Translations under genes and position numbers: made by a program
Assembly: GCA_964401045.1 (NCBI GenBank)
Contig: CAYNXB010000017.1
Coordinates: forward strand, 1 to 42,083
Source of the DNA: CAYNXB01 sp964401045
GTDB taxonomy: Bacteria > Pseudomonadota > Alphaproteobacteria > Sphingomonadales > Sphingomonadaceae
DNA: 42,083 nucleotides
Reading direction: 5' to 3'
Part shown: in pieces, positions 32,081-41,348 of the stretch
Position numbering within the stretch: position 1 is the stretch's first letter
Layout: each line of letters opens with the position of its first letter
The notes under the pieces: model-generated
Told to the model about the DNA's origin: nothing
The model's database searches: none
Seen by the model: the letters and a program-made list of their open reading frames with translations, nothing else

Positions 32081-33099
32081 TTGCCTTTTGCGCCGGTAAG
32101 CTTGCCGACCTTCTGCGCGCCGGCATGCGTCGTCACGAGCACTTCGCCGCCATCGACCACCACCACCACGCCTTCGAGCCCGATCACCGATACGCGCGGG
32201 CCATCGCTCACCACCATGACGTTGCGGCAATCGGCGAACTCGGCGTTGCCGGACGCGACGTTGCCCGCCTCGTCCGGCGCCTGCGCGCCATGCAGCGCGC
32301 GCCAGTCGCCGATATCGCTCCAACCCATCGACACCGGGACCATTGCCGCGCGGTCGGTCTGCTCCATCACGGCATAATCAATCGATTCCCCTTCGATCCG
32401 CGCGAACGGCGCAGGATCGGGATAGAAGCGCATGCCATCTTCACGGCCATTGGCGACGGCCTCGCGCACTGCACGCATCATCGCCGGGCGATAGCGTTCC
32501 AGTTCCGCGAGATAGGTCCCGGCGCGCAACGCGAAGATCCCGCCGTTCCAGCTGTAGCCGCCCTCGGTAAGGAAACGCTGCGCGGTCGTCGCATCGGGCT
32601 TCTCGACGAATGCGGCGACGCGGTAGCCGCCCGCCAGCGCCTCGCCGCGGCGCAAGTAGCCGTAGCCGGTCTCCGGCCGCTCGGGCTCGATGCCGAACGC
32701 CACCAGCCAGCCCTCGCTCGCCAGCTTCGCCGCACCACTGGCAGCCTCGGCGAAAGCCGCCGGATCGGCGATATGGTGATCGCTCGGACACACCAGCATC
32801 ACCGCGTCTTCAGGCAGCCGCAACGCCGCGAGCGCGACGGCGGCTGCGGTGTTCTTACCTTCCGGCTCGACGATCACCGATACCCCGCTGGCTTGCGCCT
32901 CGACGTGCGGCAGGTGCGCCGCTCCCGTCACCACCAGCGGCGGCGCGAAGGCCGTGCCGCCGCAGCGGCGCAGCGCCTGCTGGAACAGCGTTTCCCCGCC
33001 CAGTAGCGGCAGGAATGGCTTGGGCTGCTCCGGCCGGCTGCGCGGCCATAGTCGCGTGCCGTTGCCGCCGCTGAGGATGACCGGCACGATTGCGCTCAT
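32077..33099 (-). CDS. manC: Mannose-1-phosphate guanylyltransferase
   Basis: A 340-residue nucleotidyltransferase that makes GDP-mannose from mannose-1-phosphate and GTP. Signature motifs are LSGGNGTRLWPRSRP near 9-23 with QPKPFLPL, PSDHHIADP, the AFVEKPDA motif and FIALR-type SWNGGIFALRAGTY. It lacks the C-terminal isomerase domain of bifunctional enzymes; that activity is in the overlapping manA. With the flippase and sulfatase it suggests mannose-derived sugars in a surface glycan, though these are not adjacent. Confidence 0.94.
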   Translation of the reverse strand: MSAIVPVILSGGNGTRLWPRSRPEQPKPFLPLLGGETLFQQALRRCGGTAFAPPLVVTGAAHLPHVEAQASGVSVIVEPEGKNTAAAVALAALRLPEDAVMLVCPSDHHIADPAAFAEAASGAAKLASEGWLVAFGIEPERPETGYGYLRRGEALAGGYRVAAFVEKPDATTAQRFLTEGGYSWNGGIFALRAGTYLAELERYRPAMMRAVREAVANGREDGMRFYPDPAPFARIEGESIDYAVMEQTDRAAMVPVSMGWSDIGDWRALHGAQAPDEAGNVASGNAEFADCRNVMVVSDGPRVSVIGLEGVVVVVDGGEVLVTTHAGAQKVGKLTGAKGN

Positions 33100-33145
33100 G
33101 CGGGCTAGCTACAGGCGCAAACGGCCAAAAGCAAAGCAGCTCGGC

Positions 33146-35194
33146 TCAATAGCCCCACCGTACGCCGATCCAGAACGCCTGCGGCGCGCCGTAATCGATG
33201 GACCCGCCCTGGTTGCGGGTGACGATCTTCTCATCGAACAGGTTCTCGACCCGCCCGATCACCGACAGATTGGCGATGATCGGCACTTGCCCGAACAGGT
33301 CCAGCGTGGTCGCGGCGCGCAGTGGATCATCTTCCTTATCGCCTTCGAACTGCTCGCCGATATGGCGCAGCGTGGCTGCGAAGTGCCAGTCCTCGCGCGG
33401 TTCGAAGCTGATCGTGCCGCTCGCCGCGAACTTCGGCGTCTGCGCCGGGCGATTGCCGTCGAGCGAGGCCTGGACGCCGCTCGCCTCTACCTCGGAGTCG
33501 GTATAGGTGAGCGTGCCGAAGAACTGCAGCGGTCCGCTGCCGACACGCGCACCCAGCTCGATCCCCTGGGAATCGATCGCGTCGAGGTTCTGGCGCTGGC
33601 GGTTGTTGGGCGCACCGACTGGATCGGGCGTGACGTTGGCGATCGCGTTCTTTACCTTGTTGTCGAACAGCGTGAGATTGAACTGGGTCTCGCGCGAAAG
33701 CGTCACGTCCAGCCCGACCTCGTACCCGCGCAACTTCTCGTTCTTGAGATTGGCGTTGGCGAATGTGGTCACCGGGAACACCACAAACGGGCGGTAGAGT
33801 TCGTTGAGCGTCGGCAACCGCAGGCCGGTGTAGGCTGCGCCGCGCAGGCGCACGCCGCGCGCGACATCGACCGATGCGCCGACGCGCCACGACGCGTCCC
33901 AGCCAGAGCGGTCAGGGTATTCGGAATCATCGAGCGGGTCGCCGGCGGCGTTGAGGTTGAGATGGTAGCCATCCTCGACCGTCCAGCGATCGGCGCGTAG
34001 GCCGCCGGTGACAAGGATCGGCCCGAGTGTGTAATCGTCCTCGATGAAGAATCCGAGGTCGCTGTTGACGCCGCCTGCGAAGCGGCTGCCGTTCTCCGCG
34101 CCGCTCGCGAGGAAGCGGTACTCTGAAAGGTCGCCTTCCGACCGGCGATAGTCGGCCCCAAGGCGCAGTGTGTGCCCGCCGCCGACCGGTGGACGGATCT
34201 CGGCCTTGCCGCCGATCCCAGTCGCGGGCGTATCGTGCTGGTCGAGCGTCTTGGCGAAGCTGGTCGAGCTGATCACCACGTTCGAGAAGTTGCGCCACTG
34301 CGCATACCCGATCACGTCGAACTGCCAGTCGCCGCGGCCGACCAGGCGCAGGCTCAGGTCCTGCCCGTCGGTGTGGTTGTCGGCACCTTTGAAGCGCAGC
34401 GTGCGATCGTCCTCGAACGCAAGCCCGCGCACCTGCAACTGCATGTCGGGCCCGATCGCCTGCACCACGCGCCCGCCGACCGACCAGCTATCGTACGAGG
34501 CGGTGACGGAGGCCGGCACGCGCTGGCTCTCGGGCGTGGTCCAGAAGCCGTCGCCGCGATCCCACCGGCCACTGACCACGGCGAAGCCGTTTTTCCATTG
34601 GGGGGCGAATGCCGCTTCGCTCTCGGTGTCACCGCGATCGTTGACGAAGCCCTGGGCACTCACCAGGCCGAGCTCGGAGGCGTCGACGCTTTCGAGCTCG
34701 ATGGTGCCGGCAAGCGCGCCGGAGCCGAACGGGCCCGAACCGCCCCCTCGCGTGATGCGCACGACCTCGAGCTGATTGGGCGACATCGCCGAAAGCGGCA
34801 CATGGCCGAAGAACGGATCGAGCATCGGCACGCCGTCAAGCAACACCAGCGCGCGGCTGCTGGCGTTGCCGCCGAGTGCGCGCAGCGTCACCCCTTGCGA
34901 GGTCGGGTTGGTCGAGCGGCTGTCCGAGCGGCGGAATTGCTGAAACCCGGCGATATTCGACAGCGCGTCTTCGAGCCGCCCGGAAGCGGTCGACTGGAGC
35001 TGATCGCGATCGAGCGTGATGGTCGAATAGGCGATCACCGACGGGGTGGCATCGAGCCCATGGCCGGTAACAACGATCGTATTGGCGTCAACGGGCTTGT
35101 CAGCCGCAGCCGAATCATCTTGCGCCCACGCCGCTCCAGGCAGCACGAAAGTTGCCACGGTCGCGCACGCGAGAGCCTTGAATTTCAACCGCAT
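33146..35194 (-). CDS. TonB-dependent receptor (BtuB-size)
   Basis: A 682-residue outer-membrane receptor. A signal peptide (about 1-24, ending AWA-Q) is followed by a TonB box in ANTIVVTGHG (about 38-47), then a plug domain (GVTLRALGGNASSRALVLLDGVPMLDPFFGHVPLSAM), barrel strands and a C-terminal WIGVRWGY ending in Tyr. Its size is near that of BtuB and PqqU rather than of large siderophore receptors. It heads a minus-strand run into manC (46 bp). Just 112 bp of upstream DNA lie before the divergent SnoaL-like gene, too short for a cobalamin riboswitch. Confidence 0.9.
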   Translation of the reverse strand: MRLKFKALACATVATFVLPGAAWAQDDSAAADKPVDANTIVVTGHGLDATPSVIAYSTITLDRDQLQSTASGRLEDALSNIAGFQQFRRSDSRSTNPTSQGVTLRALGGNASSRALVLLDGVPMLDPFFGHVPLSAMSPNQLEVVRITRGGGSGPFGSGALAGTIELESVDASELGLVSAQGFVNDRGDTESEAAFAPQWKNGFAVVSGRWDRGDGFWTTPESQRVPASVTASYDSWSVGGRVVQAIGPDMQLQVRGLAFEDDRTLRFKGADNHTDGQDLSLRLVGRGDWQFDVIGYAQWRNFSNVVISSTSFAKTLDQHDTPATGIGGKAEIRPPVGGGHTLRLGADYRRSEGDLSEYRFLASGAENGSRFAGGVNSDLGFFIEDDYTLGPILVTGGLRADRWTVEDGYHLNLNAAGDPLDDSEYPDRSGWDASWRVGASVDVARGVRLRGAAYTGLRLPTLNELYRPFVVFPVTTFANANLKNEKLRGYEVGLDVTLSRETQFNLTLFDNKVKNAIANVTPDPVGAPNNRQRQNLDAIDSQGIELGARVGSGPLQFFGTLTYTDSEVEASGVQASLDGNRPAQTPKFAASGTISFEPREDWHFAATLRHIGEQFEGDKEDDPLRAATTLDLFGQVPIIANLSVIGRVENLFDEKIVTRNQGGSIDYGAPQAFWIGVRWGY

Positions 35195-35306
35195 CCTCAG
35201 ATATCCCGTCCCTTTGTTGACTTTGTCCGAAAAGGCCTAGCCGCAAATGCTTGCCGCGTCACCCCGGCTTTGGCAGGACGCCCTAGTCAAGGGAGGGGAA
35301 AAGGCA

Positions 35307-35846
35307 ATGCGCATAGCCTGGATTGCAGCAGCCGCTCTGCTCGCCGCCGGCGCCGGTGCCGCTCCCGCCATGTCGCAGGAGCCGCAGATGACCGTTACCC
35401 CGCCGCAAGTTCCCGAAGACCACGCGGCGCTGCTCGCCAGCCCCGATCCCAAGCTCGCGGCGAACAAGCGGCTGGTCTACGACATGTACCGCATCGTGCT
35501 GCAGGGCGGCTATGCCGGACGCGCGGGCGAGTTCATCCGCGACGACTACGTCCAGCACAATCCCAACGCCGGCCAGGGCCTCGCGGGCGTGCAGGACTAT
35601 ATCCGCAAGACCCGCCCGGAACGCCCGCTCAAGGACAAGCTCGAGCTGCCGCTGATCAACCTGATCGCCGAGGGGGACAACGTAATGACCGCGTTCGTAC
35701 GGCCGGAAAAGGACGCTTCGGGCGCGACCTACTATTCGACCTGGTTCGACCTCTACCGGATCGAGGACGGCAAGATCGCCGAGCACTGGGACCCGATGCT
35801 CAAGAGCGACGCCCCGGTCGATCCCAACACCAAGACGATCAAGTGA
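35307..35846 (+). CDS. Secreted SnoaL-like / NTF2-family protein
   Basis: A 179-residue exported protein. The signal peptide (1-23) is followed by an NTF2-like fold of the SnoaL type: DPKLAANKRLVYDMYRIVLQGGYAGRAGEFIRDDYVQHNPN, then TFVRPE-type and TWFDLYRIEDGKIAEHWDPM. The HNPN and EHWD motifs mark the SnoaL-like clade. GGGAGGGG lies upstream of the ATG at 35307. It ends two bases before the PQQ dehydrogenase start, so the two are coupled; it might be an accessory or isomerase-like partner. Confidence 0.85.
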   Translation: MRIAWIAAAALLAAGAGAAPAMSQEPQMTVTPPQVPEDHAALLASPDPKLAANKRLVYDMYRIVLQGGYAGRAGEFIRDDYVQHNPNAGQGLAGVQDYIRKTRPERPLKDKLELPLINLIAEGDNVMTAFVRPEKDASGATYYSTWFDLYRIEDGKIAEHWDPMLKSDAPVDPNTKTIK

Positions 35847-35848
35847 CG

Positions 35849-37921
35849 ATGCGCCGTCTCACGCAAGCTATCGCCGCGGCCGCGCTGGTCCTGAGCTCGT
35901 TCGCACAGGCGCAGGCTCCCTTCGAACCCGTCACCGACGCGATGATCCAGCACCCGGACCCGAAGGACTGGCTGAGCTGGCGCCGCACGCTCGACAGCTG
36001 GGGCTACAGCCCGCTCGACCAGATCGACAAATCGAACGTCGATCAGCTGCGCCTTGTCTGGGTCCGCCCGCTCGAGGCCGGGCACCAGGAAGGCACGCCC
36101 CTGGTCCACAACGGGGTGCTATACTTTCCGGGGCCGAGCGACAGGATCACCGCGCTCGACGCAGCCTCCGGCGACGTGCTGTGGGTGCATCAGCGGGAAC
36201 TGCCCAAGGACATGGGGCAGTACCTCACCTTCCCCGACACCAACCGCAACCTGGCGATCTACGGCGACCTGATCATCGCCCGCGGATCGGACGATCACAT
36301 CTACGCGGTCAACGCGCAGACCGGGAAGCTCGCCTGGGAAACCAATATCCTCGATTACAAGAAAGGCGCCAAGCAGAGCAGCGGCCCGATCATCGCGGAC
36401 GGCCTTGCGATAACCGGCCGCAGTTGCGAGCCCGAGGGCGGGCCCGACGCCTGCGTGATCACCGCGCACGACGCACGGACCGGCAAGGAAGTGTGGCGCA
36501 CCAGCACCATCGCGCGCGGCTCCGATCCCAACGACAAGACCTGGGGCGGGCTACCGCTCGAGAAGCGGATGCAGGTCGGCGCGTGGATGAACGCGAGCTA
36601 CGACCCCGAGCTGCACCTGCTCTACATGGGCACTTCGGTCAGCACCCCGGCCCCCAAGTTCCTGCTGGCGGGCAACGACAAGACTTACCTGTACCACAAC
36701 TCGACGCTCGCGCTCGACGTGAAGACCGGCAAGATCGTTTGGTACTACCAGCACCTCGTCGATCACTGGGACCTCGATCACCCCTTCCCGCGCATCCTGC
36801 TCGACGAACAGGTCGCGCCCGATCCCAAGGAGGTGACCTGGATCAACCCCAGGATCGACCGCAAGAAGACCTACAAGGTCGCCACAGGCGTGCCGGGCAA
36901 GACCGGCATCATCTACACGCTCGACCGCCAGACAGGGCAGTTCCTGTGGGCGCGGCCGACGGTGATGCAGAACGTGGTCCGGTCGATCGACGGAAGGACC
37001 GGCAAGGTCACCGTCAACCCGGAGACGGTGTTCGACAAGATCGGCGACACGCGGTTCGTCTGCCCATCCTCGACAGGCGGCGCGAACTATCAGGCTCCGG
37101 CCTACAGTCCGCTGACCAAGACCATGTACCTGCCCGCGCAGAACCTGTGCGCCACGGTGACGGCGGTCGAACCGGACTGGAGCAACCCCGGCTATTCGGT
37201 CGCCTCGAAGATCGCGCTTTCGCCCAACGCCGACAACAAGCTCGGTGTGATCCACGCGGTCAACGCCGTCACCGGCAAGACCGAGTGGACCTTCTCGACC
37301 CGCGCCGGGATGCAATCGGTCCTCACCACCGGTGGCGGCCTGCTATTCGCCGGCGACGCCGCGGGTCGCTTCCGCGCGCTCGACCAGGGGACCGGCAAAG
37401 TGCTGTGGGAGATGAACCTCGGCTCGGCGGTAACCGGCTATCCGGTGACGTTCGAGGTGGACGGCCACCAGTACGTCGCCGTCTCGACCGGATTCTGGCT
37501 CGGCGACAGCTTCACGCCCGAGCTGATCCACGGCACGCAGGGCACGCTGTTCGTGTTCGCCCTGCCCGACGCCGGGATCGGCCGGCAGGGCCCGCCCCGC
37601 GCACCGGTCAACCCCGAGGGCAGCGCGATTGAGGTCGATCCGGCGCCGGCCGCCGTCGCCTCGCCCGCACAGGCCGCGCAAGGCAAGACGGTCTATCAGC
37701 AGGCCTGCGCCAGCTGTCACGGTGCCGGCTTCCAGGGCGCGGGCGGTGTGCCGCCACTCAAGGGCGCAGCGTTCGCGGCGAACTGGAAAGGACGCCCGGC
37801 GGCCGGGCTCCTGGCCAAAGTCCGCACGATGCCGCCCGGCGCGGCCGGCTCGTTACCGGACGCCGACTACCGCGCCGTCACTGCATACCTGCTCGAGGCG
37901 AATGGATTCCCGGCAGAGTGA
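35849..37921 (+). CDS. PQQ-dependent quinohemoprotein alcohol dehydrogenase
   Basis: A 690-residue exported enzyme. A signal peptide (about 1-22) is followed by an eight-bladed PQQ propeller (about 25-570; repeated AxDAxTGK.xW tryptophan docking motifs) and a C-terminal cytochrome c domain with C620-A-S-C623-H624 and a later TMPP Met as axial ligand. It oxidises alcohols in the periplasm and passes electrons via heme to the respiratory chain. The vicinal Cys pair of methanol-dehydrogenase-type enzymes is replaced by C193 and C202, eight residues apart. The ATG at 35849 is used; a GTG two codons upstream overlaps the SnoaL stop. Confidence 0.88.
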   Translation: MRRLTQAIAAAALVLSSFAQAQAPFEPVTDAMIQHPDPKDWLSWRRTLDSWGYSPLDQIDKSNVDQLRLVWVRPLEAGHQEGTPLVHNGVLYFPGPSDRITALDAASGDVLWVHQRELPKDMGQYLTFPDTNRNLAIYGDLIIARGSDDHIYAVNAQTGKLAWETNILDYKKGAKQSSGPIIADGLAITGRSCEPEGGPDACVITAHDARTGKEVWRTSTIARGSDPNDKTWGGLPLEKRMQVGAWMNASYDPELHLLYMGTSVSTPAPKFLLAGNDKTYLYHNSTLALDVKTGKIVWYYQHLVDHWDLDHPFPRILLDEQVAPDPKEVTWINPRIDRKKTYKVATGVPGKTGIIYTLDRQTGQFLWARPTVMQNVVRSIDGRTGKVTVNPETVFDKIGDTRFVCPSSTGGANYQAPAYSPLTKTMYLPAQNLCATVTAVEPDWSNPGYSVASKIALSPNADNKLGVIHAVNAVTGKTEWTFSTRAGMQSVLTTGGGLLFAGDAAGRFRALDQGTGKVLWEMNLGSAVTGYPVTFEVDGHQYVAVSTGFWLGDSFTPELIHGTQGTLFVFALPDAGIGRQGPPRAPVNPEGSAIEVDPAPAAVASPAQAAQGKTVYQQACASCHGAGFQGAGGVPPLKGAAFAANWKGRPAAGLLAKVRTMPPGAAGSLPDADYRAVTAYLLEANGFPAE

Positions 37922-37941
37922 CGGTTGTTTGACATCGGCGG

Positions 37942-37957
37942 CCCGGGGCGAACCGGG
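37942..37957 (+). terminator. Weak hairpin after the PQQ dehydrogenase
   Basis: CCCGG (37942-37946) and CCGGG (37953-37957) pair around a 6-nt loop 20 bases after the stop. No T-run; it may separate the dehydrogenase from the monooxygenase transcript. Confidence 0.3.
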
Positions 37958-38054
37958 GGAGGCGATTATTGCCACTCCCGGATATCTTTCCTAGACGGCC
38001 GCGCTCGCTCGCGAAAACGGACCCGCGTTGAGAGCGCAGGGAGAATAGATCGCG

Positions 38055-39347
38055 ATGCCGCACCAACCTGTTTTGATTGCCGGTGGCGGCATTGGTGGCC
38101 TTGTCCTGGCGCTGACCCTCGAGCAGATCGGGGTGGATTGCATCGTCTTCGAGAGCGTTCGTGAGCTCAGGCCGCTGGGCGTGGGCATCAATATCCAGCC
38201 CAATGCGGTTCGCGAGCTGGAAGATCTCGGCATCGGTGAGCAGGAGCTCGATCAGGTCGGGATTCCCGCGCTCGAATGGGCGCTCGTCGGCCTCAACGGC
38301 AAGGACATCTATTCGGAAGCGCGCGGAAAGCGGGCGGGTTACAACTGGCACCAGTACGCCGTGCACCGGGGCAAGCTCCACCTGCTTCTCTATCGCAAGG
38401 CAATCGAGCGGCTCGGGCCCGACGCCGTGAAGCTGGGGCACAAGGTCACCGGCTATCGCAAGAACACCGATGGTTCGGTGACAGCGCTGGTCCAGACGGC
38501 GGACGGGCGTGACTGCGAGTTCGACGGCGCACTCCTGATCGGTGCCGACGGGATTCACTCGGCAATCCGCGAGCAGATGCACCCGGACCAGCCGCCGATC
38601 CATTGGGGCGGAACAATCATGTGGCGCGGGACGGCGCGTGGCGTGCCGATCCGAAGCGGATCGTCCTTCGTGGGCGTCGGGACGAGCCGCCATCGCGTGG
38701 TGTTCTATCCCATTTCCCATCCGGACGAGAACGGCTTGGCCGACATCAACTGGATTGCTGAAAAGACCTACGACACCGATCACGACTGGAGCCAGTCGGG
38801 CTGGTTCCGGCAGGTCGAGCTGTCGAAGTTCGCGCATGAGTTCGGCGATTTCGTCTACGATTGGTTCGATCTGCCGCAATTGCTCACGAAATCCGAGATC
38901 GCGTACGAAAACCCCATGATCGACCGCGACCCGATCCCGACCTGGGTGGACGGCCCCGTCGCGCTGATGGGCGATGCCGCGCACCCGATGTATCCGACCG
39001 GGTCCAACGGCGCTTCGCAGGCCATCGTGGACGCGCGCCTGATCGGCTCGGCGATGCTCGAGCATGGCGTGAACGAGGCCAGCCTGCGCGCTTTCGATGA
39101 GCGCGGGTGCGGGCCCATCGGACAGGTTGTCCTGCGTAATCGGGGAGCAGGACCGTTCGGGCTCCTCGATCTGGTCGAGGCACGCTGCGGCGGGCAGTTC
39201 GAGGATATCGACGACGTCCTCCCGGCCAAGGAACGCGAGGCCTTCATGCTGACCTATCAGCAGGCGGCCGGCTTCGCCAAGGATGGGCTCAACGCCGCAC
39301 CGCGCACCATTCCCAAGGGTGCCGGCATGAAAAAGGTTACCGCGTGA
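38055..39347 (+). CDS. FAD-dependent monooxygenase (PhzS/salicylate-hydroxylase-like)
   Basis: A 430-residue class A flavoprotein hydroxylase. The FAD motif GGGIGG lies at about 10-15, a second DG motif in IGADGIHSAIR near 165, and the GD motif GDAAHPMYPTGSNGASQAI near 305. It lacks a signal peptide, so it should act in the cytoplasm with NAD(P)H and oxygen on an aromatic or heterocyclic ring. GGGAGAATAG precedes the ATG. Its GTGA overlap with the DUF3237 gene links the two. Confidence 0.9.
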   Translation: MPHQPVLIAGGGIGGLVLALTLEQIGVDCIVFESVRELRPLGVGINIQPNAVRELEDLGIGEQELDQVGIPALEWALVGLNGKDIYSEARGKRAGYNWHQYAVHRGKLHLLLYRKAIERLGPDAVKLGHKVTGYRKNTDGSVTALVQTADGRDCEFDGALLIGADGIHSAIREQMHPDQPPIHWGGTIMWRGTARGVPIRSGSSFVGVGTSRHRVVFYPISHPDENGLADINWIAEKTYDTDHDWSQSGWFRQVELSKFAHEFGDFVYDWFDLPQLLTKSEIAYENPMIDRDPIPTWVDGPVALMGDAAHPMYPTGSNGASQAIVDARLIGSAMLEHGVNEASLRAFDERGCGPIGQVVLRNRGAGPFGLLDLVEARCGGQFEDIDDVLPAKEREAFMLTYQQAAGFAKDGLNAAPRTIPKGAGMKKVTA

Positions 39348-39799
39348 CCCTGCAGCTTGAGCACGCCTGCGATTTTGTCGTCGAGCTGTCGCAGCCCAAA
39401 GAAATAGGCGCTGGCGCAGGCGGAACGCGGCGGATCATCCCCATCGTAGGGGGATCGGTCAGCGGGCCGCTTATCGAAGGCCGGATTCTCGATGTCGGCG
39501 CGGACTGGCAAACGGTACTGGTCAATGGCGTGGCGGAACTCGATGCGCGTTATGCGATCGAAACGACCGATGGCGCCGTGATCGAAGTTTCCAGCCGCGG
39601 AATTCGCGACGCATCGCGTGAAGTCGCCGCGCGGATTGCGGCGGGCGAGGATGTGCCGACCTCCGAATATTACATGCGGACGGCCATCCGGCTCGATTGC
39701 GGCAAGCCGGGCTATGAATGGGTAGGCCGCTCGCTTTTCCTGGCCACGGGCGGAAAAAGCGGATCGACCGTGCGGCTGTCGGTTTATCGCGTGCTCTAG
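39344..39799 (+). CDS. DUF3237 family protein
   Basis: A 151-residue protein of the DUF3237 family. The pattern includes RRIIPIVGGSVSGPLIEGRILDVGADWQ, a D-A-R-Y-A-I-E-T-D-G-A segment and PTSEYYMRTAIRLDCGKPGYEWVGRSLFLA. Many members are called UPF0311. It starts with a GTG that overlaps the monooxygenase stop (GTGA), so both are made together. The reaction is unknown. No signal peptide is visible. Confidence 0.85.
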   Translation: MTLQLEHACDFVVELSQPKEIGAGAGGTRRIIPIVGGSVSGPLIEGRILDVGADWQTVLVNGVAELDARYAIETTDGAVIEVSSRGIRDASREVAARIAAGEDVPTSEYYMRTAIRLDCGKPGYEWVGRSLFLATGGKSGSTVRLSVYRVL

Positions 39800-39810
39800 G
39801 GTTCGGGCCT

Positions 39811-39840
39811 CCCTCCCCTCCTCCGAAGAGGAGAGGAGGG
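39811..39840. terminator. Long hairpin between convergent operons
   Basis: CCCTCC-C-CTCCTC (39811-39823) pairs with GAGGAG-A-GGAGGG (39828-39840), 12 of 13 positions, around a CGAA tetraloop. It separates the DUF3237 gene from the convergent aldehyde dehydrogenase. No T-run follows on either strand, but the stem is strong enough to act in both directions. Confidence 0.55.
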
Positions 39841-39849
39841 TAGAACGGC

Positions 39850-41319
39850 TCAAATTTCCGTCGGGGCTCCATCCAGCAGAATGGTCTTGGTTTCGACGTA
39901 GGGCCACAGCCCTTCCTCACCGCCTTCGCGGCCGAGGCCGGATTGCTTGAAGCCGCCGAACGGCAGGCCGAATTCCATCTTCATGCCGTTCTGGCCGAAG
40001 CCGCCAGCCCGCACGCGGCGGGCAATCTTGTAGGCGGCATCGGCATCGTTGGTCAGCACCGCGCCGTTCAGGCCATAGTTGCTCTCGTTGGCGAGACGGA
40101 TCGCGTCTTCCTCGTCTTCGGCGGGGATCAGGCACAGGACCGGGCCGAATATCTCCTCCTGCGCAATGCGGCTCTGGTTATCGACGTTGGCGAACAGCGT
40201 CGGTTCGATGAAATAACCCTTGTTCATCTGCGCCGGGCGCTGGCCGCCGGTGACGAGATCGGCGCTCTTGCGGCCCTCCTCGATGTACATCTCGACCCGC
40301 TCGAGCTGGCGTTTCATCGCCAGCGGGCCGAGCTGGGTGTCGGGCGCTTCCGAATTGCCGATCCTGATGCCCTGCATAACGCCGGCGATCGCTTCGGCGA
40401 GCTCATCGTGCCGCGCCTTGGGGACGATCGCGCGGCTCAGCATCGCGCAGACCTGCCCGCTCATCACGGTGATGGTGTTGCCCAGGATCGCCGCGGCGGC
40501 TTCGATCGGGAAGTCGTCACGCACGATCGCCGCGGACTTGCCGCCGAGTTCCAGCGTGCAGCGCGCGATGCGACGCCCGCACACTTCGGCGATGCGCTTG
40601 CCCGCGGCAGTCGAGCCGGTGAAGCTGACCTTGTCGATGCCGGGGTTGTTGACCAGGTGGTCCGACGCTTCGCGATCCGCCGGCACGAGGTTGACCACGC
40701 CCGCCGGAAGCCCGGCCGCTTCGGCCGCCTCGGCGATGATGTAAGCTTCGAGCGGCGTTTCGGGCGATGGTTTCACCACCACCGTGCAGCCGGCCACGAG
40801 GGAATAGAACACCTTGTTCGCCATGATTCCGAACGGAGCGTTCCACGGAGCGATCGCGGCCACCACGCCCACCGGCTCGCGCGCCACGATCGCGGTATCG
40901 ACCTGCATCGAAGGCTTCTTCTCGACGAACGGGAACGTGCTGCCGAGCGCGGCGATGCCCCGCAGGCCCATCACCGCGCCGCCGTGCATGATAGGGGCGA
41001 AGCTGGCGAGGCCGCCGACTTGCGCGGTCCAAGCCGCGCTCAGCTCGCTCACGCGGCGCTCGAGATGATCGGCCATCGCCATCAGCTTGGCGGCGCGTTC
41101 GGCCGGGGGGGTCGACGCCCACGGCCCGTGATCGAACGCCTGTCGCGCGGCGTCGACCGCGCGGTCCATGTCGGCCTCGCCCGCTTCGGCGACCCGGGCG
41201 ACGACTTCCTCGCTGTTCGGATTGACGATCTCGAGCTGCTTGCCGGAGAGCGGTGCTACCCATTCGCCCGCGATGTAGAGCTTGTCGGGATGCTGGATGT
41301 TCACGCCTTGGGGGGTCAT
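39850..41319 (-). CDS. NAD(P)-dependent aldehyde dehydrogenase
   Basis: A 489-residue enzyme of the ALDH superfamily. The motifs are PWNAPFGIMANK, the glycine-rich FTGSTAAGKRIAEV, the general-base Glu in LELGGKSA, the catalytic Cys in SGQVCAMLSR, and late EEIFGPVLCLIP and PFGGFKQSG. It oxidises aldehydes to acids using NAD(P)+. It lies 29 bp downstream of a PQQ dehydrogenase gene on the same strand, which fits alcohol-to-aldehyde-to-acid oxidation. The natural substrate is not evident. Confidence 0.93.
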   Translation of the reverse strand: MTPQGVNIQHPDKLYIAGEWVAPLSGKQLEIVNPNSEEVVARVAEAGEADMDRAVDAARQAFDHGPWASTPPAERAAKLMAMADHLERRVSELSAAWTAQVGGLASFAPIMHGGAVMGLRGIAALGSTFPFVEKKPSMQVDTAIVAREPVGVVAAIAPWNAPFGIMANKVFYSLVAGCTVVVKPSPETPLEAYIIAEAAEAAGLPAGVVNLVPADREASDHLVNNPGIDKVSFTGSTAAGKRIAEVCGRRIARCTLELGGKSAAIVRDDFPIEAAAAILGNTITVMSGQVCAMLSRAIVPKARHDELAEAIAGVMQGIRIGNSEAPDTQLGPLAMKRQLERVEMYIEEGRKSADLVTGGQRPAQMNKGYFIEPTLFANVDNQSRIAQEEIFGPVLCLIPAEDEEDAIRLANESNYGLNGAVLTNDADAAYKIARRVRAGGFGQNGMKMEFGLPFGGFKQSGLGREGGEEGLWPYVETKTILLDGAPTEI

Positions 41320-41348
41320 CGTTTTTCTCCTCGCGGGGCTTGTGCCCC

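Noticed and set aside
35195..35306. Cobalamin riboswitch upstream of the BtuB-size receptor
   Set aside because: The 112-bp gap is too short and lacks a recognisable B12-box.
34172..35848. N-terminal extension of the PQQ dehydrogenase frame through the receptor gene
   Set aside because: A signal peptide begins at 35849. The upstream part is antisense to the receptor and in the wrong frame for the SnoaL-like gene.
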